From Niebla homalea (lineage: Eukaryota; Ascomycota; Lecanoromycetes; Lecanorales; Ramalinaceae): a stretch of DNA of 64,000 nucleotides. Positions 1-11,173 of the stretch are shown here, in pieces; position 1 is the first letter of the stretch; every line of letters begins with the position of its first letter. Below the pieces are notes generated by a model that saw only the letters and a list, made by a program, of their open reading frames with translations, was not told the DNA's origin and did no database searches. The stretch lies in the NCBI GenBank assembly GCA_019925105.1, contig JAHGAU010000007.1:1302001-1366000 (forward strand), written 5' to 3'. Position numbers and translations under genes: made by a program.

Positions 1-1
1 T

Positions 2-3000
2 GCGGAATGGCAGGGCGAAAGAGTTGTCGTAAGGATCTTGCTTCCTCATCCGGTCTGTGTCATAGCTCATGCTGAATTTGTGAAGGCATACATCTCAGGA
101 AACGCTGTCGTGATACTGGATGGCCAATCCAACCTCATCCAGACGATATACCTTGACCAATGTGATACCCTCAATGCAATATCCATTGACAAGCAAACAG
201 GGAAGATAGCTGCGTGCAGTTCGGAAGAAGCCTGTGTTTATAAGCCGTATGGCAAAGATGAGGGTGCTCTCAAGGTCGTCTTTGATTTCATTGGGTCAAA
301 GAGAAGCTCTAATCTTCCTGATCTAGTGGTCGCTGCAACTGTCTATTCCGTTACCTGAGCTCGCTTCTGATTCAGTCGTTCTTTCCTGGGGCTCAGACGC
401 CGAACTGTTGGTCGGCTCAAGCTCGCTCGAGCTGTTCCAGACCGAAGAAGATGGACTCAAGATATGGGATCGCAAATTGCCCAGGCCAGTCAAAATGGCT
501 AGCTTCTCTCACGACGCCAGCCTCCTCGCCAGCACCGGATGGCGGGACCGTCTGGTCAAAATTTGGAGAAGACAATCATTTGGATCCAATGATACACGCT
601 TTGATTTCACCTATCTTTCACATCCCACAACGGTAACAGCGATCCATTGGAGGTCAGCCCCGCAACATGAGCATCATCACAAGGAAAAGATGGTTGATTA
701 TGTCTTATACTCAATCTGCGCAGACCAGAAGATTAGAATATGGGCCGCTACAGATCCACATGCACTGCAAACGCTGCAATTGTGGGCTGAGATAGATATG
801 CGGCAGTCGATTCAGCCCCGTCTGCCTAATGACAAGGTTGACTCTTACCATCGCTTTGCCTTTTTCATCGACAGCCAAGATTTCACTGCTGCAGCCTGTG
901 AATTTCTGAGGACTCGTACCGACTCACTTGAAGATGGAGATCATACCTTTGAGCACCTGACGGAGGTCATGAAGACCAATCCTGATGTTTGCATTGTGCT
1001 TGATCGTCATGGCAATATGTCTGCATGGGGTATGGAGAGCGTAGGATGTAAGGAGAGGAAGCCCTCGGATGTCTTCAACATTGCTCATGTAGAAGATTTT
1101 GTCCTCCCCTTCATCCCAAACGCCACGCAAGAAGAGGGCAATGTTGTTTTCGCTGCCTTTGGCAACAAGACAATGTCCACGGCTTTGTCAATCATTGCTC
1201 ACTTCTTCGATGGTCGAATCGCTTGTTATGAGGCGAGAATTGATAGGCTCTTCGACCCGTCGCCGCGCCAGGATCGTTTGATTTGCAATGCATTACTGGA
1301 TGGACATGAGCGACCAATTCATAGTATCACACGTGATGTTGGAGGCGACGTGCTCGTATCCCAAACGAATGATGACGAGAGCATTATCTGGCAACAAAAT
1401 ATAGGGGAAGGGGAAGCCTTACTTCGGCGCCTAAGTTACTTGAAAAGCTCTAAGCATGTTGATCGCATGCTGATAATCAACAAAGACTATCTCGTGACTC
1501 TGCATGCAGATGGTGTGTCCTTGTGGTATACCGGAAGCCTACATGCTCAGGAATCATGTCACTGCGGCTTCCCGTCGCAGCGCGACTTTGAATGCTTGCT
1601 TCTGCTGCCGAGATTGATTACTCGCCCCCACAAACGATATATGGCAGCTATGACATCAAGATTGGCCGGCACGGTATGGGAGCTTACGATCCCTTCGGCT
1701 CTACACCAAGACTCGGACTACAGACACCGCTGGCAGCCTAGTATTAAGGAGCATTGCACTATTGGCACTAGAACATCAGATGAAATGGCAGGGATCTTTG
1801 CCGTGGATCCAGTTGGCGTTCTACCTAATCGTCCAGATGTTTTCCAGGGCCTCGCAAGGGATACTGCCATATCCCACACGAATACTGGTTTGATTCTGAC
1901 ATGGACAGCCTCGATGGAGCAAGAGACTCTTAAGGTCGGATGGTCAAATACATCACGGATCCAAACCAGTATCATTTCGCCGTCGCTGGTCAAAGGTAGC
2001 GCGATCCAAAAGGTCGCTGCCGTTGACTCTAGAAACAACCGACTGACGCTGTGGGACACGCGCAGCTCTCAGATGGAGCATGAGCTTTTCTATGATCCCC
2101 TGGAATCTCTTCAAGACTTAGACTGGTCATCAACACCTGATAGACAATCGCTACTAGCTGCTGGCTTCCGATATAAAGTTGTCATATTAGCTCAGCTTCG
2201 ATTCGATTACCTGAGCTCCAGTCCTGCGTGGGAGCCTATTCGAGAAATCAATATCAAGCAGCTTACCTCTGATCCTATTGCGGACAGCGTCTGGCTCAGC
2301 CATGGCAATTTTGTAGTAGGAACGGGGAATCAGTTGCTTGTTTATGGACCAGATATTATTGCTTCAAACGAAGAGGATGTCAATCTTAGGACTCTTATCC
2401 ATCATGATCAAGCCATGAATATTTTTGATCTTGTCAACTTCTTGAATGGTCCGCTGCCAATTTTCCATCCCCAATTCTTGGGCCAAGCTGTTCTGGCCGG
2501 CAAATGGGATCTGGTACAAGCGATCATCATCGCGCTACATGAGACGCTGAAATATCATGTGCCTGGTGACCCAATAGACAGCGTTCTATCTCTGCCATCT
2601 GAAAACTTCTTCAATACCACAGATGCCGCACGAGCACGCTCCAAAGAGGGGACTTCCGATGACGAAGACCTTTCACAAGGTGTCACTGAAGATATAGCTG
2701 CGTCTCTGCAAGAACTCCTTGCAAAGCTTGAGATACCATTTCTCACTAGCGCTCATCAGCTGCGCTTAGGCAGCATCATCGAATGCTTAGCAGTCGCCGC
2801 GAGGCAGAAAAGTTCCATGGATGACAATGCGTTGCGGTTTCATCTATTCTTCAGTCAGCATATGCTTCGAAAATCTCAGCCCACCTCTCAACAGGTCGAT
2901 ATGACGTGGCGAGAGTTTGCATGGGCTTTCCACAGCACCAGCCAGGATATCCTTGTGGACTCCGTATCTCGTCAATTCCAAGGACGACTGCTTTGGAAAG

Positions 3001-4197
3001 ATGCAAGAGAAAGTGGCATGTTCATGTGGCTAAGTGACATCACTGCTTTGGTAAGGACTTTAGAGGCTGGTATACACTTGAGCTGACCCATCCTACAGCG
3101 GGCTCAATTCGAACTTGTTGCACGTAACGAGTACACGAAGACAGATGACAAGAACCCGATCGATTGTAGTCTACACTACATTGCGTTGAGGAAGAAGAAT
3201 GTCTTGCTTGGGCTTTGGAGGATGGCAACCTGGAACCGAGAGCAGGCAGGTACTCAGCGACTGTTGAAAAACAATTTTGCCGACGCCCGGTGGAAGACGG
3301 CAGCATTGAAAAATGCCTATGCTTTACTGGGAAAACGAAGATTTGGTATGGGAGTTGCTCTCTACTTCAACCTACATTGATCACGACTGACAATACTACA
3401 GAATATGCCGCGGCATGGTTCCTCTTGGCCGGCAATCTTCAAGATGCCGTCAATGTCTGCGCTCACCAGATGGAAGACTTGCAGCTCGCCATCGCCGTAG
3501 CCAGGGTCTATGACGGAGATGACAACAACCCAGTCCTCAACTCCTTGCTTAAAGAAAAAGTGCTACCGCAAGCAGCCACGACTGGCAACAGATGGCAAGC
3601 CACATGGGCGTTCTGGATGCTCGGTCAATATGCCATGGCCGTCAAAACACTAGTGGTAAGACTGGCCCCAACCCCCTCACTTCCTTCCCCCGCCTGCCCC
3701 ACAATCCCCGTCGACAATCGCTCTGACGTGTCCAACGACAGGAACCCCTCCACGTTCTCATCCCCCTCCCCCACCCCCCCGACGCCCAAGCGCGCTCCTT
3801 CCTCGCCCACGACCCCGCCCTCATCGTCCTCTTCCAACAGCTCCGCCCGAAAGCATCGAGCTTCCTCAGAGGCGAGGACAAGCAGATACTCTCCCCCAGG
3901 GCGGAGTGGGATTTCGTCCTCCAAACGGCCAGGACGTACGATCGCATGGGCTGTGACTGGCTTGCCTTGGACCTGGTCAGGAACTGGACGTTCGCGGCCC
4001 CTTCAGCGCCTGCGGATGCTCAGGGGAAGGGACGGGGGTTGGTGGTGTTGGATCCGAAGGAAGCGAACCGTGGGAAGCAGGGTCGGCGGCAGAGTCAGGT
4101 GAAGAGCCCGACGACGTCGCCGAGGAAGGAGAAGGCGAAGCCGACGATGTTCACGGAGCCCGAGGCGAATAGTTTGCTTGATAGTTTTGGGTTCTAG
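2..4197 (+). CDS. RAV1: RAVE complex subunit Rav1, 5'-partial
   Basis: Rav1 is the scaffold of the RAVE complex, which reassembles V1 with Vo of the vacuolar H+-ATPase. Exons by splice site and phase: <2-28, 86-274, 327-3050, 3099-3345, 3402-3655, 3742-4197. They close in frame at about 1298 residues, and only the first few codons are missing at the left edge. The N-terminal part has WD40-type repeats (for example VKIWRR, KIRIWAA, LTLWDTR). The C-terminal half carries the Rav1p_C region, including FELVARNEYTK, ALRKKNVLLGLWRMATWN and EYAAAWFLLAGNLQDA. The tail is basic and low in complexity, ending LLDSFGF. The five introns are 48-86 nt. Without splicing the gene looks like four unrelated frames. 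The family call is firm; the first two introns (29-85, 275-326) rest on phase and on similarity to the Rav1 N-terminus. Confidence 0.93.
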
Positions 4198-4352
4198 GGT
4201 TGTGGGTAAGCTTTGTAAAGGGGGTTTGACGTTTGCATTTTCATTGGGGCTCTGTTTCCATAAGATTACGTTTTGCATTGATTATGACATTGAGGATCGT
4301 TGACCAAAATGGCCTATTGAGCCAATGAGCCCTATGAGCAAAGTGGCTCCCG

Positions 4353-6653
4353 CTACAGGTGCTTCACCTCCCACATTGCCAGGAGCAAATTGACGATGCT
4401 GAACAATCCCTCCCCCAGAATTAAGCCACTCGCTAACACAATCACTGGCGTCTCCTCCCTTTGCCTGTACCCCTTCCAGTACCAATTAATGATGCCTCCA
4501 ATGGTCCGGGCCAGCGTGAAGGACGGCACATTATACATCCCTACCGCAACAGCGATCCCACCGGGAACCAACGGCCTCCACCATTTCTCATACCCAGCCG
4601 CCCGTAGCATAGTCAAGAACGCAAAAATGATCCCCGCACCCAGAGCATACTGCCAGGCCATGACCGGCAACCCTTGCCCGGTGACCAGGCGGGCAGCGAA
4701 GATCCAGACATACGCAGTCGGCACCTGGAACAGACCCCCGGGCACATCATAGACGCCCGTGTATAGCTTGTACACTCCCGCGCTGACGATCGCCCCAACA
4801 AAACTCCCAATCATCTGCCCCCAGAACTGCGCTCTTGGCGCCGCGCCCAGGAGATGCCCCGTCTTGAGATCCTGCATCATGTCACCCGCCTGGTGGGCGC
4901 CGGATTCAGACACCGCGCCTGCCAGGAGGTTGATGATGATGGCGTTGGGGTTGGTGGCAGGAATGACGAGGGCGAAGAACAGTTGGGTTAGCTTGCTGAT
5001 TCCCGAGACGGGGTTGAGGTCCGTTTCCCCCAGGGCGCGGACGCCCATGATGCCGAGGAGAAGGGCGAGGAGAATGGAGAGGAGGATGGCATGGAAAGGC
5101 ATGGGGGGGTAGACGAAGCGGATGGCGAGGATGCAGATGATGATGCTGAGGACGAAGAAAATAAGGGTTGTGCGGCTGGAGATGAGGTGGTGTTCGGGGG
5201 CGTCGGGCTCGGTTTTGACGGTGAAGTTGGTTTCGGAGTGGGCGAGTGGAGTATAGCTTGTTGATTCATGATGAGATAGGCTGAAGAGGTTGGAAATTCC
5301 TTGACCGGGTATCTTCTCACGTAGCTGTGCATACCAGGTTGGACTATGAAGTAGGATGGGGCGTAACACGAGCCATCCTAGACTGACGACTGAATCTGCA
5401 AGCATGATTGCAAGGCTGACCCAGACGATCCAGCCTTTACTGCCGCCGTCCCACTCCCATACTGGCGCCGGCGCCCACCCTCTTCTTTTGGCTAGAGGGG
5501 AAAGGATACCCCATCCGATCAGGGCGCCCAAAAGCATGTGGAGAGTAGTAGCTGGACCCATGATGATACCTTGGCCAACATAAGCTGGGCTCGGATTGAG
5601 GGTCCAGAGCCAATTGTGTGCTAAAGGTAGTCCAAAGACAGGAACGCTATGTAATTGCGGTATGAAATAAGAGGTCAGCGTATATACTGCGGAAGCACCA
5701 AAGGCAATGAGCATCAAGCGTATCTGGGCCTTCCAATCCGCTCGGGGATCGCGCTCTTTATCCTGGAGGACCCCAGAGGAGTCTACAGATACTTGGGCGA
5801 CATCATCTCGGCTTCGACTTGGTAAGGAATCAAGGAGGCTTGATCTACTGATGTCCAAGCTTCTCTGCCGAAAAACCTCCAGCCCACTATCTGGCTTCAG
5901 ATTGCCCTTTTCGTCTGTATTGCCGTGGAGGACGCCAATCATGAGGGCTGTAGCCGTCCCACTTGGGAACTTCAGCTTCTCCCTAATGATGACTTCTTTT
6001 CGCAAGGGCACGGCAAAGACGACACCGAAGAAGGAGATGCCGAGGGCCCAAACGATCAGCTTTCCCGTGCTCAGTCTCACAGGACCGTTCTCCTCGGGCT
6101 TCAGCAGGAACTCCAGAGCAGGCATGACCCCAACGAAGCCGCAACCCAGCGGCATAGTGCCTACCGCTCCAGCGACAGTCTGTACCAACACGTTCTCCAC
6201 CGGAGTGAACGGGAAGCTGATGCACCTGCGGATGCTCTTGAAGAATGCGTGGCCCAGCAGGGCAGCGGGCATCGTCATCCCGCTGACCCATCCTGTCTGG
6301 AGGCCAAAGTAGGTGTTGGAGAAGCATATGATGACCCCAATAGCGAGTCCCATCAAGACACCGCGAAACGTGAAGTTTTGACCCTGGTCGGCTTGCTCCG
6401 CCAAGAACTTCTGCGCTTCGTCGCGCTGGAAGAGCGAGGCGTCAGGCTCATGATGGGTGTCCGATCCATCAGACTCGCTTCCTGTGGAGAAGCTTTCATC
6501 GTCGCTTTGCTCACCACGACTATCGGACGTTGAATTGGCGATGGCGCCTCTATCCGGTGCCATTACACGCAATGCAGGTGGAGCGGATGGAGCTGGAGGA
6601 AGATCATCCAGTTCAACCTCCGGATGTGCTCGCCATGGTGAATGCGGCGGCAT
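4353..6653 (-). CDS. OPT-family oligopeptide/metal-chelate transporter
   Basis: This is a single-exon gene of 766 codons for a polytopic membrane protein of the OPT superfamily, closest in style to the YGL114W/YSL-like branch. Residues 1 to about 95 are hydrophilic, acidic and serine-rich. The OPT core follows, with FTFRGVLMGLAIGVII, NTYFGLQTGWVSGMTMPAA, the P-FTPVENV-VQT region, the KLKFPSGTATA motif and a C-terminal block with NPNAIIINLLAGAVSESGA and PTAYVWIFAARLVTGQGLP. An additional hydrophilic loop lies in the middle. I chose the ATG at 6653 because the 17 open codons upstream contain no ATG. Substrates in this family are oligopeptides or metal chelates, and the sequence does not say which. 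The stop lies 155 nt from the convergent RAV1 stop. Confidence 0.9.
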   Translation of the reverse strand: MPPHSPWRAHPEVELDDLPPAPSAPPALRVMAPDRGAIANSTSDSRGEQSDDESFSTGSESDGSDTHHEPDASLFQRDEAQKFLAEQADQGQNFTFRGVLMGLAIGVIICFSNTYFGLQTGWVSGMTMPAALLGHAFFKSIRRCISFPFTPVENVLVQTVAGAVGTMPLGCGFVGVMPALEFLLKPEENGPVRLSTGKLIVWALGISFFGVVFAVPLRKEVIIREKLKFPSGTATALMIGVLHGNTDEKGNLKPDSGLEVFRQRSLDISRSSLLDSLPSRSRDDVAQVSVDSSGVLQDKERDPRADWKAQIRLMLIAFGASAVYTLTSYFIPQLHSVPVFGLPLAHNWLWTLNPSPAYVGQGIIMGPATTLHMLLGALIGWGILSPLAKRRGWAPAPVWEWDGGSKGWIVWVSLAIMLADSVVSLGWLVLRPILLHSPTWYAQLREKIPGQGISNLFSLSHHESTSYTPLAHSETNFTVKTEPDAPEHHLISSRTTLIFFVLSIIICILAIRFVYPPMPFHAILLSILLALLLGIMGVRALGETDLNPVSGISKLTQLFFALVIPATNPNAIIINLLAGAVSESGAHQAGDMMQDLKTGHLLGAAPRAQFWGQMIGSFVGAIVSAGVYKLYTGVYDVPGGLFQVPTAYVWIFAARLVTGQGLPVMAWQYALGAGIIFAFLTMLRAAGYEKWWRPLVPGGIAVAVGMYNVPSFTLARTIGGIINWYWKGYRQREETPVIVLASGLILGEGLFSIVNLLLAMWEVKHL

Positions 6654-7318
6654 GGGGCAGCAGTCACGCACGCCATTTTGACATCCGATGATGTCCTTGC
6701 GCAAATGTCAGTCAGGCGGTAGGAACGACTCGCTCAAAGTTGTGACGGGTCCGCTAAGGGACAAAGGGTACCTCCTGCGGCATATGTTAGTCACAGATGC
6801 ATGTGAAGATCGATAAAACGGCTTTAAGAGTTTTTGGGGGTGGGGGCGGCCGGGCCCTTCCTTGCTTTCACCTAATGGGGCCCTAGGGGATAAACCTGAC
6901 CGCTATCCTGGGAAGAGTTTAGGCCAAATAGAAGGGGCATTAAAATTGTTCGTGCAGTGACGGTGCAGGAATGCCGATCGATACTCCGTAGGGTAGCTCT
7001 GCAAGCCAAGGGGGACGGACGATTCATAGCATCATCAGTTGGTGGTTGACACGCCTTTGGCAATGACATGAGCTGAACTGAATGTATAGAGCCACTTGGC
7101 TTGGTGGCATTCTAGGTGTCCATGTCTCTTCGCCATCCTGTCTTACACTCCTTGTCCGTCCAGTGAAAGCCACTCGGATCGCTACTACTCGTGTCAGAAG
7201 CTCAGATACATTGTCGCGCCCTTGTACAGTTCGCTCGCTTGGCAATTTCTCAGGTCGTACAAGGTCATCGCCACGTGTCAGGCAACACTGTGTCAGGTCC
7301 TTTAAATCCTCGCCCGTT
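6654..7318. other. divergent intergenic region between the OPT gene and NMA111
   Basis: 665 nt separate two divergent start codons, so both promoters lie here. From 7082 the sequence is open in the NMA111 frame (separate entry). I see no other gene-like signal. Confidence 0.6.
7082..7318 (+). other. in-frame 5' extension of NMA111, possible presequence
   Basis: An ATG at 7082 opens 79 codons that run without a stop into the NMA111 ATG at 7319. The encoded stretch is rich in Arg, Ser and Thr, contains a single Asp and no Glu, and starts with a hydrophobic patch ([15 protein letters not shown]). That composition resembles a mitochondrial targeting peptide. It could equally be 5' UTR that is open by chance. 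Confidence 0.35.
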
Positions 7319-10300
7319 ATGGAACAAAATGGGGAGTCACGACTCAAGCGGAAGACCAGCCCAGTCCACATCAACGATCGACCCTCCAAAACTCTCAAGC
7401 AAGAGAGCAGTCGAGCGAATGGTACACCTTCCGTCAACGGTGATCAGGATATGGACTCGTACAGTGTTACAAGTATGGATGAAGATGTTATCCAACAGCC
7501 TGTAGTGGCTATGGCAGACACGGCAGAGTGGCAGGCAACCATTGAAAAAGTTGTGAAGAAGGTCGTCTCAATCCACTTCTGTCAGACGTGCTCCTTCGAC
7601 ACCGATGCTGCAATATCTAGCGAAGCCACAGGCTTTGTCGTTGATGCAGAAAGAGGCTACATCTTGACCAACCGCCACGTGGTCGGGGCAGGGCCTTTCT
7701 GGGGGTATTGCATATTTGATAATCATGAAGAAGTAAGTTGGAAATGGTTCAAGTGTAGTCCAATGCTGATGAAGTGTGTCACAGTGCGCCGTCAGGCCCG
7801 TCTATCGCGATCCTGTGCATGACTTCGGAATCCTACACTTCGATCCGAAACAAATCAAATACCTGCCCGTGTCCGACCTTACCTTGAGACCAGATCTTGC
7901 AAAGGTAGGATCAGAGATCCGAGTGGTCGGCAACGATGCAGGCGAGAAGCTCAGTATTTTGTCAGGGGTCATCAGCAGGCTCGATAGGAATGCACCAGAA
8001 TACGGCGAAGGCTACAGTGACTTCAATACGAATTACATTCAAGCTGCAGCTGCAGCCTCCGGTGGTAGCTCAGGTAGCCCTGTCGTGAACATACACGGTC
8101 ATGCAGTAGCTTTACAGGCTGGGGGTAGAAGTGACGGCGCCGCGACGGATTACTTCTTACCCTTAGACCGACCCTTGAGAGTACTTCAATGCATACAGGA
8201 GGGGCGTCCGGTCACACGGGGAACAATACAAACTCAATGGCTGATCAAGCCATTCGATGAGTGCCGCCGACTCGGCCTCTCTGCCGAACATGAAGCTGCC
8301 ATCCGAAAGAATTTCCCCAAAGAGACTGGCTTGCTCGTCTCTGAAGTCGTTCTACCCGAGGGACCGGCCCACGGAAAGCTGGAAATCGGCGACGTTCTCA
8401 TCAAAGTCAATGGTGAAATATTGACGCAATTTGTTCGGCTAGACGAAATCCTGGATTCGACTGTTGGGGGCAGAATCAGCATTCTGATTCAAAGGGGTGG
8501 TCAGGATATAGAGGTGGAGGTTGGCGTCGGAGACCTACATGCCATCACGCCTGATCGCTTTGTCTCCGTGACGGGGGCCTCTTTCCACAACTTGTCTTAC
8601 CAGCAGGCTCGTCTGTATGCTATCCCGGTGAAGGGGGTCTATGTGTGTGAAGCGGCAGGATCCTTCCGCTTTGAAAGCGCCGAGTCTGGCTGGATGATTG
8701 AATCTGTGGACCAGAGGAAGACTCCGGATCTGGACACGTTCATCGAGGTGATGAAGGGCATAGCCGACCGGTCTCGTGTTGTTGTGACATACAAGCACCT
8801 GCGCGATCTTCATACGGTTAATACTGCCATCATGTACATTGACCGGCATTGGCATCCCAAGATGAGGATGGCCGTTCGTAACGACTCGACAGGACTATGG
8901 GACTTCCACAATATTGGAGACCCGTTACCGGCTAATGTACCCACAAGAATCAAGGGCGACTTCCCTCGCCTGGACACTATTGGTCATGAGGCTGCTACAG
9001 ACGTTGTCAGAAGCTTTGTCCGAGTCTCATGTACACTGCCGCTCAAGTTGGATGGCTTCCCACGAACACGGAGGATAGGCCATGGTCTTGTCATCAATGC
9101 TGAAAAGGGCCTGGTCGTGGTCTCTCGGGCAACTGTACCCTATGACATGTGTGATATCTCTTGCACTGTCGCCGACAGTCTGATTGTAGACGCCAAGGTC
9201 GTCTTTCTTCATCCGATTGCGAACTATGCCGTTATTCAGTATGACGCCTCACTCGTCGACGCCCCCGTGAAAAGCGCCAAACTTGCCACTGACACAATCA
9301 AGCAAGGGGCCTCAACGATATTTCTCGGATGGAATCAGAACCTTCGAGCCGTGGTCACGCCTACCACGGTCACAGACATTACGACCGTTGCAATACCCTC
9401 AAATGCACAGGCACCAAGATATCGGGCAATCAATCTGGATGCAATTACCGTTGACACTGGCTTGAGTGGACAATGCGGCAGCGGCGTTCTAGTGCGCGAA
9501 GATGGTACGATTGAAGCAGTATGGCTCAGCTACCTCGGCGAGCGGTCACCCTCCAGCAGCAAAGATGTTGAATATCATCTGGGCTTGGCGACACCAGTCC
9601 TCCTTCCTGTGCTCGAACAATTAGAGAAGGAAAGCACCCCCGATCTGCGTATCCTCAACATCGAAACCAATACCATTCAAATGTCACAAGCTCGAATCAT
9701 GGGTGTCAGCGATGAATGGGTGGCCAAGGTAGCAGAAGCCAACCCTACAAGGCATCAATTATTCATGGTCCGAAAGGTGGATTGTGCGTCGCCGTTGAGT
9801 AAAGACCAGGATAGCTTTAAGGAAGGCGACATCATCTTGACGCTGAACGGCCATCTCATCACGCGTGTGTCCGAATTTGACATTATGTACGACCATGACT
9901 ATCTGGAGGCGCTGATTGTGCGCGAGAAGGAGGTCCAGAAGCTCCGGGTTTCCACGATAGCTACGGCAGATCTAGAGACGGATCGAGCAATCATCTTCTG
10001 TGGAGCGGTCATCCACCGTCCCCACCATGCGGTCCGGCAGCAGATCAGCAAGCTTCACAGCGAGGTTTACGTCAGCGCCCGTACTCGTGGTTCTCCTTCC
10101 TATCAATATGGTCTCGCGCCCACGAACTTCATCACAGCTGTCAATGACTCGCCAACGCCGACTTTGACGGAGTTCTTGGCTGCCGTGAACAGCATTCCCG
10201 ACAATACGTATTTCCGGCTCCGAGTCAGTACATTCGACAACATACCCTGGGTGGCGACGATGAAAAAGAACGAGCATTACTTTCCGACAGTAGAGTACAC

Positions 10301-10436
10301 TAAGGATGTGAATGAGCCGAACGGATGGAGAGTCAAGACATGGGCGGACGAGGATGGAGTGACAGATGCGGCTGGGGGAGTGATGGACGAAGGTGGAGGA
10401 GGAGGTGACATGGCTGAAGGAGGCGATGCTGAATAA
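7319..10436 (+). CDS. NMA111: Nma111/HtrA-like nuclear serine protease
   Basis: Nma111 is the fungal HtrA2/Omi relative, a trypsin-fold serine protease with PDZ domains linked to apoptosis. Exons 7319-7732 and 7785-10436 (intron 52 nt) give 1021 residues, the usual family length. The first protease domain has an intact triad: His120 in TNRHVV, Asp151 in DPVHDFG and Ser234 in [11 protein letters not shown] modules follow. A second, degenerate protease-like domain (with [12 protein letters not shown]) and further PDZ modules come after, as in yeast Nma111. The N-terminus carries a basic KRK cluster compatible with nuclear import. The C-terminus is a Gly/Asp/Glu-rich tail. The exon junction joins FDNHEE to [10 protein letters not shown], a conserved stretch of the family. 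An alternative upstream in-frame ATG is described separately. Confidence 0.95.
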
Positions 10437-11126
10437 TAACAGGCACCTACTGGGCATGTACACACGCGCTTTCTATTCAAGTCGCTAGTCATTTCTCAAG
10501 ATACACCGGGGGCGTTGAAGATTAGACTTCTGTGTAGGAATACTGCCAGAGACAGCGCTGGGAGACCAACGGATTGCAGCATTGCCACCTCTGCCAACCT
10601 CGATAGTTAGACGGCGTGATGATGTTTATCAATCAAGACAAGCGAACATTTTACTAATTGCTAAAGCGGCTAGAGCTACGTTCCTTGGAAAGAAGCACTC
10701 CATCTGAACAACAGAGTTTCGCAACTAGATTTTTGACACCGCACACACTATTCGGGTCTCGACAGCTTCCAATCATTTGAATGGTGGACAGAGTCGGCAC
10801 GCAGGAAGGATGAGATTGTTCATGAGGGGCTCGGTCGCTTATGCAGGTCATATCGGTCTAAGCCTCGTCATGGAAAATTAGCTGCTCGCTGATTGGCTAC
10901 GGAGCAGCTCACATGGGCCCTCTTCGAATAATCCATGTATCATACACTTGCCGGGAAACCCCACATATTTCTCACTATGAAGATTTAGGGTTCTTTCATA
11001 AGCATGGCATGCCACTTTGCATCTTCGTCTTCTCGGTCGAGGATCTTGAGGACATCTCCTGTTGCCTAATATCAAGAACCCCCCTTTTCTTTTGGGAATT
11101 CCATTGAACAAGTCGTTCTTCATTAC
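10437..11126. other. intergenic, NMA111 3' to cytochrome b561 5'
   Basis: About 690 nt hold only short overlapping ORFs on both strands without domain-like composition. No RNA gene was seen. The last part is the promoter of the b561 gene. Confidence 0.5.
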
Positions 11127-11164
11127 TGACTCCTCCACTCGAGTCAACACATCGAGTCAACACA
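11127..11164. promoter_or_regulatory. three TGACTC/GAGTCA cores and a 13-bp direct repeat
   Basis: TGACTC lies at 11127-11132 and GAGTCA at 11141-11146 and 11154-11159. The last two sit inside an adjacent perfect direct repeat of TCGAGTCAACACA (11139-11151 and 11152-11164). These are half to near-complete bZIP (Gcn4/AP-1 type) cores ending 10 nt before the b561 ATG. Function is inferred only. Confidence 0.4.
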
Positions 11165-11173
11165 ACAGTGAAA

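Noticed and set aside
3946..4197. 83-codon ORF as a separate small gene
   Set aside because: It is the last exon of RAV1; phase and the conserved SFLAHDPALIVLFQQLR region link it upstream.
5925..6533. 202-codon plus-strand ORFs over the OPT gene (also 5707-6312)
   Set aside because: Both are antisense shadows of conserved OPT helices.
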